This document shows, in pieces, positions 11,970-23,062 of a stretch of 64,000 nucleotides of DNA. Both the position numbers and the translations under genes were made by a program. The notes beneath the pieces are model-generated. The model was not told where the DNA came from. It saw only the letters and a program-made list of their open reading frames with translations, and ran no database searches. This stretch comes from Artemisia argyi. Taxonomy: Eukaryota > Streptophyta > Magnoliopsida > Asterales > Asteraceae. Position 1 is the stretch's first letter; each line of letters opens with the position of its first letter. Location: assembly GCA_030686995.1 (NCBI GenBank), contig CM060687.1:167820090-167884089 (forward strand). The letters are read 5' to 3'.

Positions 11970-13925
11970 GATACTACTTAACTTCTAAAATTTGTTCCTA
12001 TGCCGATTTGGTTTTGGTCGATTACTAGGTCCTAACGTGATTTTCATTACAAGGTTTCTACACAAAATTGATTGTGTGCCATGAGGTCTATTGGTTTGTG
12101 AAATAAAAAGGCATGCTCGTTAAGTAACTATTAAAGTTATACGTGCGTTTTGGGCTAGCCTTGGACGAGTTTTTATACAACAAAAGACTTAGAAAATTTT
12201 TAGAGTTTTTCAAAATGGTTGAGGTACGCTAGGAATGTTTTCCAAAATGGTTCGTACGTAGCTTTTTAGTTTCAAAACTCTACATAGTTTATTTGTTAAG
12301 GTGTGAAATATATAAACGAACGTAAAATATATATATGTCGTTTATTTAGTTTTCGAATAATGATGTGCATTTGTGTGTGTCGCGTATAAAAATAATGGAA
12401 ATGAAAGTTTTATATAAATATTGAAAAGAGTTTGTTAGTAACTTACGACACCAAAATGGTGGGTAAAACAAGACATAGAGTCGAGAAGTGAGTGATATGA
12501 GTACGTAGTGTGATTGTGTGCTCGACCAAGGTTCACAAACAATAACGTGTTCCTCCTAAACCCACACGAATCCCTTGAATTTCCTACCCAAATGCTTCGA
12601 CCCAAGCTAGACTAAATACTTAGAAATTTTAGGTGAGTGTTCGGTTTGCATGGAAGTAGAAACGAAAATGTGCATGCATGGGTTTATATATGGTGTCTAG
12701 TGTATGATAGTATCTAAAATTTAATGTGATTTGATTGTTACTTGTATCCCAAAAGTCCTAAAGTTGTACAAGTAAACAAGTTACTCCATGTTCTTGTTTT
12801 CTTATGTGTCGACATGCTCCATCAAAAGAAAACGTGGGTTTTGCAAATATAAAATGGCATGGTACTTGTGAAATACATTTTAAAAGAGTGTAGTACTAGG
12901 CCTAGATGAATAAAATATGTATGTGTGTAAGCTTAAAATAGGGAAGTACTCATTTGTTTTAAAATATACATGTCGACACCTATTTTATTTGATACACGGT
13001 TTGGAATTTCATGTGTGACTTGGTGATGCTTGATCAAATTTAATATTTAGACTTGAAATTGTGTTTAGAAATATTTTTAGAACTTATTAGAAACAAACTA
13101 GAGTAAAAATGGTTTAGTTTTGGATTAGTTAAAAATCGTATGAAATTGTTTTTGGACAATTGCTTTGCCTAGTAAAATCGTAGCTAGACCCAACGTGAGA
13201 AGCTAAAAATCGACACTCTAATTGTTGGCTAGGGGAGGAATGAGTATGTGTAAAAATATAGGGGTGTCGTGTGTAGGATTTGAGCATACGAGGCTCGTTT
13301 CTAGTCGTCCTAGTCGAGTGGAATGAAAACAAAGCAAAGGGGAAATGGGCTAAGTTTACTTTGGGCCGTGAATAGTAACAGACCAGGAATTGTTTTTGGG
13401 CTTAATGTGTAATTAAGGGTTCGGTTAGGGTAATTATAATTAGTAAAATTTATAAATTATAGTTAGTGAAAAGTTTAGAAATTAATTAGTGAGACGTTTA
13501 CGTGAGTCCGAGAGTGAATAGTGTTTTGTGAATAGTGTTTTGTGAATAGTAAAACTTTTGAAAAACATCTCAATATCACTAACCGACTCCAAAAATGATG
13601 AATAGTGAAATGATGAATAGTGTTTGGTGAATAGTAACTGATGAATAGTAATTTTTGAAAAATGTCTCGAAAATGCAGGTTCGTAACGTATAAAAGAAAA
13701 TTTTAATATTCTCGCGATTTTAGACTATAGTGGTACATGTGTGAGCATCGTTCCAAGCAAAAAGAATCATGAATATCGTAGTGATTTTAAGTAACATAGC
13801 ATATTTGATAATAAAATATATATAAAAAAAAATTGTTATCGGTAAAAACGTTATTAATTAACAAAATGATATATTAGTCTTTGATTTACTTTTACTATTT
13901 ATAGGGAAATTTACGGGAGTTTACA

Positions 13926-13945
13926 GTACCTACCCCTCATTCTGA
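13926..13945 (-). other. Polypurine tract of the pol-less element
   Basis: The minus strand reads GAATGAGGGGTAGG just before the 3' LTR, the expected position for the plus-strand primer. It fixes the element's orientation together with the PBS at the other side. Confidence 0.7.
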
Positions 13946-14178
13946 ATTCCGTCCCGGAATTCAAGTTTAACGAAATTTCTGTATTTGAAAATTTCGATCA
14001 GAGGGTTGTCGAGAGATTTTTATTATTAAGATTTAGGAGACGCGGTTTATTTAGACTTATTTGTGCTAGACAGGATCTAGTAACTGGTGTATTTAAGGGT
14101 TGTGAATATTGGAGGTAATGGTTTTGAATAGTAAAATAACGGCTAGGTGTACCGTGTCCAACGGTCGGGAATAGTAAT

Positions 14179-15872
14179 TGTGGAAAACTAGAAGGGGGGT
14201 TGAATAGTTTTCCCTTCTTTTTCATTTTATAAAAACTTTGTTTCAAAATGTTGATTCAAATTTATTCAATTGTTTGTTTGAAAAACTTCAATTAGAGTTT
14301 AGTATGAAAACAACATATAATCAATATGATCAATTATATACGTAAGCTTTTTGAAAAACTTAGTTTTATGAATGGAGCTTTGGTCGATCTTTATATGAAT
14401 ACGTTTTCCTTTTAAAATCTTAAAACGTTTTGTATCAACTTATCTATCAAGTTAAACTTAATATGAGAAGTGTGAATAATAATCTATTTGACCATATCAT
14501 GCAATTATACACACAATCACAATATTAACTACTATGTTCAACACAATCAATCATCACAGCTATATAAGCAACAACTAAGACATGTAGGCAAGCATATAAG
14601 TAAAGCGATAAATGCAAGAACAAATGATAAGAGATAAGAGAAAGGAAATGCAAACCGAACACGATGATTTATAGTGGTTCGGCTACAAGGACGCCTTCCT
14701 TGTTCCTACTCCACTCCCCGAGTCACCTACTCGAGAGTTTTCTTCACTACTCAACAAGCTCCCTTTTGGCGGAGAAAACCGTACACAACTTTTGCTTACA
14801 CCATTTAACGACACTAAGCTAAATGTCGAGTTCTAATAGTAGCTAGAACCAATCTCACAACACAACTTCGATCACTACACAACTTCTACACAACTTCACG
14901 ACTTCACGACTTTATCACAACTTCTTCTAAACTTCTTCACGGCTTCACAACTTCTTCACATCTTCACGACTTCACAACTTCATCACAACTTCTTCTAAAC
15001 TCCACTACTTACTCACACACCTACATCTTCACAACTACATGTTTTCTCCACACTACTACTTCCTCCCACTACTTCTTACTCACTCATTAAATCACTACTA
15101 AGTAAGATCATCTTGATCTACTTATTACATATACATAAGTCACAACTTCACATAAGCACTAACTAGATCCTAATACATTTTTGGCTTTATGATAGGGAGG
15201 ATTCTTCTCTTGCACTTTGAGTGATGATAGATTGGATCACTTGAAACAAAGATTAATAATCTTATGATCAAAGGGTTTTAGAAGGATGTTTAGAGAGAAT
15301 TGGATCTGAAAATTTGTGTGCAAAAGGTGAGAAAAATTCCAGGTTTGAGGTGGTATTTATAGGGAAAAATTTCTGACCAAATCTGACAAGGGAGCGTGGT
15401 CGGTCCCCTTAATTGTGTGCCGGCCCCCTTAAAATTAAGGGGGCTGCCCTACTGAAACGGCCAGGTTTTCTGTCTTTTAGTGGGGAAAGTTTATTTGGTG
15501 AAAAACTAACTGATTTTGGTTAAAAGTTTGAAATCATATATTTAGTATGATTAAAACATTTTTCTTTATTACCAAAAGTGTTTTTCAAAAATATATAATA
15601 TGTTTATATAATTAAATAAACTTTGTATTAGTTAATTAAATACCCCTTTGATCATGAGATGTATTAAGCACTTGTTTATCCATACCTTAAGTGATTGTTG
15701 AGGCAAACTCGAGACGTTGAGATGTCGAGGCTTGTTGACGTAAGAATGCATAGAAGAATTGTTTTCACAAGTAACTTAAACATTTTACGTTATATGTTGT
15801 AACTTACATCTTTGTCATTATCAAAACATGAAGAGGATGTTTAGATTAAATATCGTAATATTCATGCCAACA
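14179..15872 (-). mobile_element. Solo LTR, Sirevirus-like copia
   Basis: A 1,694-bp unit with TG...CA ends and an exact 5-bp duplication GTAAT (14174-14178 and 15873-15877). On the minus strand it starts TGTTGGCATGAATATTACG and ends CTTCTAGTTTTCCACA, end types I associate with plant Sirevirus LTRs. It also holds the GTGGTTCGGC and CCTACTCCACTCCC blocks familiar from those LTRs. There is no internal region, PBS or second LTR, so it is what recombination between two LTRs leaves. It lies between the antisense ORFs and the 3' LTR of the surrounding element. Confidence 0.85.
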
Positions 15873-15918
15873 GTAATTTCCAACGGTCCGTAGTAGTGAC
15901 CAACGGCTAGATTTCCAC

Positions 15919-15928
15919 CTATATATAC
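15919..15928 (+). promoter_or_regulatory. Putative TATA box of antisense ORF
   Basis: CTATATATAC lies about 100 bases before the ATG at 16027, after a CCAACGG-rich stretch. The stretch between box and ATG is pyrimidine-rich, like a plant 5' leader. It is on the strand opposite to the gag frames. Confidence 0.45.
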
Positions 15929-16026
15929 CCCTTTCAAATTTCCATTTCTTCCACCAACCATTTTCCTATCATTTCACATATCCTATTCTTAACCCTTTTC
16001 TCTCCTTAAATACTTCCGGAAAAAAA

Positions 16027-16191
16027 ATGCCGAGCCTAATTACTATTATCGCAATGGTATATATCGTTGTTGCCATCACCTATTTGACTTTTGTTACGGA
16101 TGAAGATTATGCAGTTTTGGTCGGGATTTTGGGGTTCCTAATACCACTCACGGTTCTATCATATGCTGTTGATAAGACCTGGAGGCACTAG
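16027..16191 (+). CDS. Antisense small membrane protein (54 aa), unknown
   Basis: The frame ATG to TAG encodes 54 residues with two hydrophobic stretches (about 4-23 and 29-46) separated by the acidic turn TDEDY, ending in a charged tail (DKTWRH). This suggests a two-helix membrane hairpin. It runs opposite to the gag genes of the surrounding LTR element. A TATA-like box (15919) and an AATAAA (16257-16262) frame it, so a short independent transcript is possible. I do not recognise the family. Extra or antisense ORFs near the 3' end are known in some large plant Ty3/gypsy lineages (Ogre, Retand), which makes a real gene plausible. Chance coding in AT-rich DNA is the alternative. Confidence 0.4.
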   Translation: MPSLITIIAMVYIVVAITYLTFVTDEDYAVLVGILGFLIPLTVLSYAVDKTWRH

Positions 16192-16256
16192 TCTAGAGCT
16201 AGGGTTGTTTAGGATTTAGCCTTTGTCGTGTTTCTATGTACTTTTAACGAATAATG

Positions 16257-16262
16257 AATAAA
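16257..16262 (+). promoter_or_regulatory. Possible polyadenylation signal AATAAA
   Basis: It lies 66 bases after the stop of the 54-aa antisense ORF, a fitting distance for a compact plus-strand transcript. The motif is common by chance in DNA this AT-rich. Confidence 0.3.
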
Positions 16263-16303
16263 ACTTGTTTTGTTTTTAGGAATTTGTCTTGTTATTGTTT
16301 TTA

Positions 16304-16507
16304 ATGATTTGTTTATATTTATTTTTCAGCATAATTAAGGTGATTCATCCTGTGGTGGCTCTTACTATGGTTTTATTGGTGGAGGTTTTTGTTGTCATAG
16401 TGGATCAACCTATTGGAGATTCTATGGTTTATATTGTAATTATTGTGACGTTAGCGCTTTCGATGCTAATTATTTGTTTATTTATTAATTTTCATGGATT
16501 CGGATAA
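16304..16507 (+). CDS. Second antisense small membrane ORF (67 aa), unknown
   Basis: From ATG 16304 the frame encodes 67 residues, almost all hydrophobic, in about three stretches. The polar turn DQPIGDS comes mid-protein, between the second stretch (about 16-32) and the third (about 40-60). The layout resembles the 54-aa ORF just upstream (helix, acidic turn, helix). A T-rich stretch ending in AG precedes it (about 16268-16280), so it might be a downstream exon or a diverged tandem copy rather than a separate gene. AT-rich DNA easily yields hydrophobic ORFs, so confidence is low. Confidence 0.25.
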   Translation: MICLYLFFSIIKVIHPVVALTMVLLVEVFVVIVDQPIGDSMVYIVIIVTLALSMLIICLFINFHGFG

Positions 16508-17208
16508 ATTTGTAGTTATTGGAGTTTTCTGTTAGTCTTTGCGAATTACTAGGGTTTTCTTATTTGTACTTTCGTTGGTTTCTCGTCATAATGACGAAGG
16601 AATAAGATAGGTATTTATTGTAGTTTGTAATATTTATGAATAGTTTAGTTTATCTATATTTGTTGCTTTTACATGAAGATTGTTATTTAGAAAATTTTAC
16701 ATTATGATTGTTCCATCATGACATGATTCTTCCTAAATTAGACATAGTTGGCCAGGCTATGTTTAATGGAGGACTAAATGATGTGATGTTTGGCTCAGTC
16801 ACAGTGGTATTTATGTTTTTCTTTAAGTTGTTTTAGATGGTGTTCAACGTTTTGTTATTATGATATAATACGTAATTTCTTTTAAGAATAAAGTAGGAAA
16901 TTTTTGTTCGTCTTATGATGATGAGTCAGAAATTTCTAGGGAAATAACAGTTTGCTGTTATTTGGTAAATGGGATAGGAATTGAAATTGACGTAGATTAT
17001 AATTATTTTGGAAATATTACAAGGTAGATTTTTCGATACGGTAGAAGGATAGTTGTTATACTTAAGTTACATCCATCGTAACTTAAAGTAAAATACGGGG
17101 AAGAGATACAATCTCAGGAAATTGTCGAACTAGGATTTATTTATTTACAACAGGAATTTGTTCATCTGCATAAATCTAGTAATCATTCCCTTGATACCAT
17201 CGAAGTAT
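16508..17208. other. Internal region of the pol-less element, no gene seen
   Basis: AT-rich sequence between the antisense ORFs and the shorter gag-like frame. I found no pol motif on either strand. A short inverted repeat with arms CGTCAT and ATGACG lies near 16587. Confidence 0.5.
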
Positions 17209-17520
17209 TTAAAGGTTCCTCATTTCTAAGAGTTTTCGCTTTTGTTTATTTCCATTAGGTATAACTCCTTGCCTAATTCCTTGGTTATGGGTGATGGTAG
17301 GGTTTGCCATTCCTTCTGGCGTTTTAAAGTGGGTTGGCCTATATTCCATGTAGTTTTCCTGGTTCTGCTTGTCAGACGTATCCGACTCTCCTTTTGTATA
17401 AACTATGGTGGCCACTTTAAGTACTACTGACATGATGTTGCTCACCAATTCCTTGACATCTTCAGTAGTCATGGTGATTTTTGATGATGATGGAGTACAT
17501 GTATTGTTTACGTTGTCCAT
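17209..17520 (-). pseudogene. Gag-like fragment (103 aa)
   Basis: A 103-residue frame opens with an Asn/Ser/Thr-rich segment, followed by a predicted helix (TTEDVKELVSNIMSVVLKVA) and the stretch YRPTHFKTPEGMA. This order recalls the start of the gag core in plant Ty3/gypsy polyproteins, but the frame stops before any capsid core or zinc knuckle. It lies downstream of the 278-aa frame on the same strand. It could be a truncated second gag exon or a decayed part of one original gag. Function is unlikely. Confidence 0.45.
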
Positions 17521-18203
17521 CTTCTGAAATCATTAATGAAACTTAACTTAGAATCCTTCTGATGTCAGAATAATTCAAATGGAGTTAATTATTTCATTAA
17601 TGATAGACTGAATTGAATCCCTACTGTAATCTATTTTCAAGATATGTCTGTGTTGTATCATAGATAGATAATCAACTCTTGATATGGGATTACTAAGGAT
17701 CAAACGGGTTTGTCTATAAAAATAAATTTCTCTCCATTTTCAAGCTCTCTCTTGAAAATTTTTATTTTTAGACAGTCCTTTGGTTTCTGGTGAATTATAG
17801 TATGTTTAAGAATTTCTTACAATTGTTAAGAAATCTCACGGTAGATTTGAATAGTATTGTAGAAGTCATCATAATATTAATAACTTGACTAATCGTCTTT
17901 GTAAAACGATTAGTACAAGGTCTCTTATTAATATGTCATGGATCTACGTGGAGTTATTTGTTCATCAAGGAAGGTAACAATTGATGAGATTTTTGCATGA
18001 AAGTATGAGGATTCATAGTTTGCATGCTTGATACGGAAGAAATGATTGATTCGTAACAGAGAGATGTAACGGAAGAGAAGGTTATTATATATTATGATTT
18101 GATTATAAATTCTGAAAGGTTCAGATTTATTGAACATTACATGAAATGCTAACCAAGTTTGTCTGGTTTAGTAGATGCAGCAGGGATACTTGTAAACTTA
18201 AAA

Positions 18204-19040
18204 TTAGTTACGCCTCTGACGTAAATATCTAATCTCTTTCTCAAGTTCAAGTTGTGCTGCTTCCATGTTTGAGAAACGTTCCTGACACATGTTCATTTGG
18301 TTTGCCAACATACTCTCTAATGCGGCAATCTTTTGACCTTGGCTCCTGGCTGTCTCTCTAGCCATCCATAGGGTCCTTTCAATGTCTTCAATTCTACCAT
18401 GTGTATGACCGTGTTCTCTTCTTGCAGAACGGACCCTGGAATCCAAGCTTCCAAGTTCCTGGTTGGTGTTGTCCTTTATCTCATTAATCTTTATTCCTAA
18501 TTCACATATTGCTCGTCTTTCAGCATCCGCTCTTTTGAACAATGCGTCAAGGTTACGGTCATACCATTCAAATTTTGTTGGTCGTAAACCTTTTAGCTGT
18601 TCAGGGCGAGCCTCTAATATGCTGGCTTGTTGATAAACAAGAGTCCATATTGAATCAGGTGTGCTTATATTGTAGTTGGGGGAATTAGGTGAGGATAAAT
18701 TATTTGGAATATCTGGTATTGGGGAATCTGAAGTGTAGGGTAACGGAGAATTTGGCTCAACATTATTCCACGGTCTCTCTTGACGTGAACTTTGTCCAAC
18801 TTCGAATGTTGCCTGACCACCAATCATATCTTCATATGATTCAATAGTTCTCCTAAGTTTTTGACGTAGAGGTGAAGAAATAGGTGACGATGGGAGTGAT
18901 TTTTGAGTGATTCCTATATTAAGTTGGGGCTGTGATATTTGTACGTAGGGATCTTCAGTATTCGGAGAATTTTGATTGACGGGGGATGTATTAGTATTAC
19001 GGAGAGTAGTTTTGGCGTTCACGAAAGTTTTTGGAGACAT
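18204..19040 (-). CDS. Gag-like coiled-coil protein of the pol-less element (278 aa)
   Basis: The start codon lies about 240 bases after the PBS, where an LTR element's first gene should be. Residues 1-130 are rich in Pro, Ser, Asn and Thr with many SP/TP pairs. Residues about 160-275 form a long charged helix with heptad-like spacing (RRAICELGIKINEIKD, RIEDIERTLWMARE, AALESMLANQ), ending in EIRYLRQRRN. There is no CCHC knuckle or protease site. I read it as the structural Gag-like protein of a TR-GAG-type element, which would rely on another element's enzymes. It is an uninterrupted frame in an otherwise decayed region. The family is not identified with certainty. Confidence 0.6.
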   Translation of the reverse strand: MSPKTFVNAKTTLRNTNTSPVNQNSPNTEDPYVQISQPQLNIGITQKSLPSSPISSPLRQKLRRTIESYEDMIGGQATFEVGQSSRQERPWNNVEPNSPLPYTSDSPIPDIPNNLSSPNSPNYNISTPDSIWTLVYQQASILEARPEQLKGLRPTKFEWYDRNLDALFKRADAERRAICELGIKINEIKDNTNQELGSLDSRVRSARREHGHTHGRIEDIERTLWMARETARSQGQKIAALESMLANQMNMCQERFSNMEAAQLELEKEIRYLRQRRN

Positions 19041-19283
19041 GTTACTGTAGTAACCGGGAATAGTATTTTATAAGTAATTTTTACGTTAAAGCTATAATAG
19101 TACGGATGAAATAAAACTTATGTAAGCGCAATTTCTAAACATGCAGAATAATCTTAACAGGTAATGTACTGAGCAAGGTAGTCTGCAGGCACGGAAGGCA
19201 TGAAGAGTGTAAGGCTATAAAATGTTTTGGTTTGTAAAAACAGTTATAGTTCGGATCTGTATTAGACCGTTTCGCTATAACTA

Positions 19284-19299
19284 AAGCTCTGATGCCAAT
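19284..19299 (-). other. tRNA primer-binding site of the pol-less element
   Basis: The minus strand reads TTGGCATCAGAGCTTT one base after the 5' LTR. It is close to the TGGTATCAGAGC site complementary to initiator-Met tRNA in plant LTR elements. Confidence 0.8.
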
Positions 19300-19300
19300 C

Positions 19301-20258
19301 TGTAACACCCCCAATTTTTAAAATATTTGCAGCGGAATAAAGATTGGGTGTTACTTCACAGCTCATAGTTTTTCAGTAGAAAATGATTTTTTTAAAACAT
19401 TTATCATTCGACGTTTTTGTAAATATCAGAGTTTTCAAAATGAGGTCCCAGTGGTTTTAAACTTTGTTAAATAGGTTTTCGAATGATAATAAAAATTTAT
19501 AGCCTTTGTAAGAATTTCGTGCTCTTCCGTTCCATCCTTGCTCGTTATAGACCTGAGATAAACATGCTAAAAATCAACAAAAGTTGAGTGATATTCATAG
19601 GTTTAATTTTTAATAGTTGAACACAAGTTATAAGTGATAATTGCACCGTCATACAATTATAAGTTAAAAACAGTTGTTATTGCATTAAGCTCATGACACT
19701 CAGCCGATTAACAGATCTCATCATAAATGATGGATTATAGTAACAGGGGCCCTCGGGATACGTCCTTGCCAGTAACCTATTAGATTTCAAATAAAGTGCG
19801 TTTGGTTGTTTTCTCAACGCCCAAACGGGGATTGTCAATCCCTAATAGATCTATCCACAATTATTTACGTTCACCTCTCTGGGTGACTAAGGCTCATGAT
19901 ATGAGGGGCTTTTGGCAAAAAGGTACTTAAGCAATAACGAGATCAGGTAAAGCATACCAAGAAAATACTTGTGTTCGGTTTGTAAAAACTAGCATGTATC
20001 CCCCTCGCAGGGTTTATAAAACATTTAAATATGTAAAGGCGAGGCTATGAACTCACCTTAGTGGTTTAGTGAATAAAATATCGATACTCAGTTTGCAAAA
20101 TGGGAACGGCTCCACACACGACCTAGATAATATATGGCATGTTTTAGTGTTTGGTAGTCTTAATGTTTTAATCGCGAGTAGTTTTTGAATGCGTGATTTG
20201 TTAATTTATCGTTAGTAAAACTTTTGGATTTTATCGTATATCGTACGTTTAGTTTAGT

Positions 20259-20292
<34 letters not shown>

Positions 20293-23057
20293 TAACGTAA
20301 GGTTTAATAATAAAAATAATAACGATAGTTTGAAATAAAGCGTAACGTTTAATAATAATAATAGTTTGAAAATAAAAGTAATGTTTAATAATAATAATAG
20401 TAATAATAATAATAGTTTGAAAATAACGTAACGTTTAATAATAATAATAGTTTGAAAATAAACGTAACGTTTAATAATAATAATAGTTTGAAAATAAACG
20501 TAACGTTCAATAATAATAAAAGTTTGAAAATAAACGTAACGTCGTGACGTGAACTCGTAAAAATGGAAAGTAGAAATAAAAATATTAATTTTAGTATACG
20601 GCCCTTGTATTTTCTAAAAATTTACACTTTTTACCCTAACGGCGTTAGCATTACGCCGTTAGTCCAAAATTTAATATATTTACATTTTACGTCCAAAACT
20701 TTATATTTCTTACACTTTTCACCCTAAAGTTTATAAAAATCAGTTTTTACTCTTAAGTTTTCAAAATGACAGTTTTCACCACAACTTTGAAAAATTGACA
20801 CTTTTGACCCGATTTTCATAAAATTTTCAATTTTAGTCCAAACTTTACTAATTTCAAAACTTAGTGTTTTTATTTCTTAATTAGTTTCAAAATAGCTTAT
20901 TTAGCTTTTCGTAACAGCTTATTAGTTCGAAAAGCCTATTTGATAGCTTATGGGCTTTTTAACGAAAATGTAAGGCCCGTTAGTGTTTTTAGATCCAATG
21001 GGCCTACGAGGGTTTTGGGCTAAGGTTAGGACTATGAAAAAGTTGCCCAACAGCTTATAGCCTCAGCTTATTCACTCGGCTTATTTTGAAATGATTGGGC
21101 CTTAAGGCCCAATCGATACTACTTAACTTCTAAAATTTGTTCCTATGCCGATTTGGTTTTGGTCGATTACTAGGTCCTAACGTGATTTTCATTACAAGGT
21201 TTCTATACAAAATTGATTGTGTGTCATGAGGTCTATTGGTTTGTGAAATAAAAAGGCATGCTCGTTAAGTAAATATTAAAGTTATACGTGTGTTTTGGGC
21301 TAGCCTTGGACGAGTTTTTATACAACAAAAGACTTAGAAAATTTTTAGAGTTTTTCAAAATGGTTGTGGTACGCTAGGAATGTTTTCCAAAATGGTTCGT
21401 ACGTAGCTTTTTAGTTTTAAAACTCTACATAGTTTATTTGTTAAGGTGTGAAATATATAGACGAACGTAAAATATATATATGTCATTTATTTAGTTTTTG
21501 AATAATGATGTGCATTTGTGTGTGTCGCGTATAAAAATAATGCAAATGAAAGTTTTATATAAATATTGCAAAGAGTTTGTTAGTAACTTACGACACCAAA
21601 ATGGTGGGTAAAACAAGACGTAGAGTCGAGAAGTGAGTGATATGAGTACGTAGTGTGATTGTGTGCTCGACCAAGGTTCACAAACAATAACGTGTTCCTC
21701 CTAAACCCACACGAATCCCTTGAATTTCCTACCCAAATGCTTCGACCCAAGCTAGACTAAATACTTAGAAATTTTAGGTGAGTGTTCGGTTTACATGGAA
21801 GTAGAAACGAAAATGTGCATGCATGGGTTTATATATGGTGTCTAGTGTATGATAGTATCTAAAATTTAATGTGATTTGATTGTTACTTGTATCCCAAAAG
21901 TCCTAAAGTTGTACAAGTAAACAAGTTACTCCATGTTCTTGTTTTCTTATGTGTTGACATGCTCCATCAAAAGAAAACGTGGGTTTTGCAAATATAAAAT
22001 GGCATGGTACTTGTGAAATACATTTTAAAAGAGTGTAGTACTAGGCCTAGATGAATAAAATATGTATGTGTGTAAGCTTGAAATAGGGAAGTACTCATTT
22101 GTTTTAAAATATACATGTCGACACCTATTTTATTTGATACACGGTTTGGAATTTCATGTATGACTTGGTGATGCTTGATCAAATTTAATATTTAGACTTG
22201 AAATTGTGTTTAGAAATATTTTTAGAACTTATTAGAAACAAACTAGAGTAAAAATGGTTTAGTTTTGGATTAGTTAAAAATCGTATGAAATTGTTTTCGG
22301 ACAATTGCTTTGCCTAGTAAAATCGTAGCTAGACCCAATGTGAGAAGCTAAAAATCGACACTCTAATTGTTGGCTAGGGGAGGAATGAGTATGTGTAAAA
22401 ATATAGGGGTGTCGTGTGTAGGATTTGAGCATACGAGGCTCGTTTCTAGTCGTCCTAGTCGAGTGGAATGAAAACAAAGCAAAGGGGAAATGGGCTAAGT
22501 TTACTTTGGGCCATGAATAGTAACAGACCAGGAATTGTTTTTGGGCTTAATGTGTAATTAAGGGTCCGGTTAGGGTAATTATAATTAGTAAAATTTATAA
22601 ATTATAGTTAGTGAAAAGTTTAGAAATTAATTAGTGAGACGTTTACGAGAGTCCGAGAGTGAATAGTGTTTTTGTGAATAGTAAAACTTTTGAAAAATAT
22701 CTCAATATCACTAACCGACTCCCAAAATGATGAATAGTGAAATGATGAATAGTGTTCGGTGAATAGTAACCGATGAATAGTAATTTTTGAAAAATGTCTC
22801 GAAAATGCAGGTTCGTAATGAATAAAAGAAAATTTTAATATTCTCGCGATTTTAGACTATAGTGGTACATGTGTGAGCATCGTTCCAAGCAAAAAGAATC
22901 ATGAATATCGTAGTGATTTTAAGTAACATAGCATATTTGATAATAAAATATATATAAAAAAAATTTGTTATCGGTAAAAACGTTATTAATTAACAAAATG
23001 ATATATTAGTCTTTGATTTACTTTTACTATTTATAGGGAAATTTACGGGAGTTTACA
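19301..23057 (-). repeat. 5' LTR of the pol-less element
   Basis: The LTR is 3,757 bp and nearly identical to 10106-13925 (about 1-2% by eye, outside the variable microsatellites). It should contain the promoter for the gag transcript. The palindromes and GAATAGT-rich block are retained. Confidence 0.92.
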
Positions 23058-23062
23058 CACAC

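Larger units (their letters stand above)
10106..13925 (-). repeat. 3' LTR of the pol-less element
   Basis: The LTR is 3,820 bp, unusually long. It contains an (AT)n tract at about 11063-11152, a minisatellite built from AATAATAATAATAGTTTG and AAAATAAACGTAACGTTT (about 11205-11400), two perfect inverted repeats, and a GAATAGT-rich stretch (about 13510-13660). It is a near copy of 19301-23057. Most of the 63-bp length difference is in the (AT)n tract. Confidence 0.92.
10106..23057 (-). mobile_element. Nested 12.95-kb pol-less LTR retrotransposon (TR-GAG/LARD-like)
   Basis: The LTRs at 10106-13925 and 19301-23057 start TGTAA and end TTTACA. The host sequence CACAC is duplicated exactly (10101-10105 and 23058-23062), and copia A coding sequence reads straight through when the insert is ignored. 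The PBS lies beside the right LTR and the polypurine tract beside the left, so the element is on the minus strand. After subtracting a solo LTR, the internal region is about 3.7 kb. It holds two gag-like frames but no protease, integrase or reverse transcriptase motif in any frame I read. The element is therefore non-autonomous, like TR-GAG or LARD elements. A Ty3/gypsy origin is plausible but inferred. Confidence 0.9.

Noticed and set aside
13129..13332. 67-aa ORF repeated almost identically at 22274-22477
   Set aside because: It lies in both LTRs of the pol-less element, so its conservation follows from LTR identity. It has no recognisable domain.
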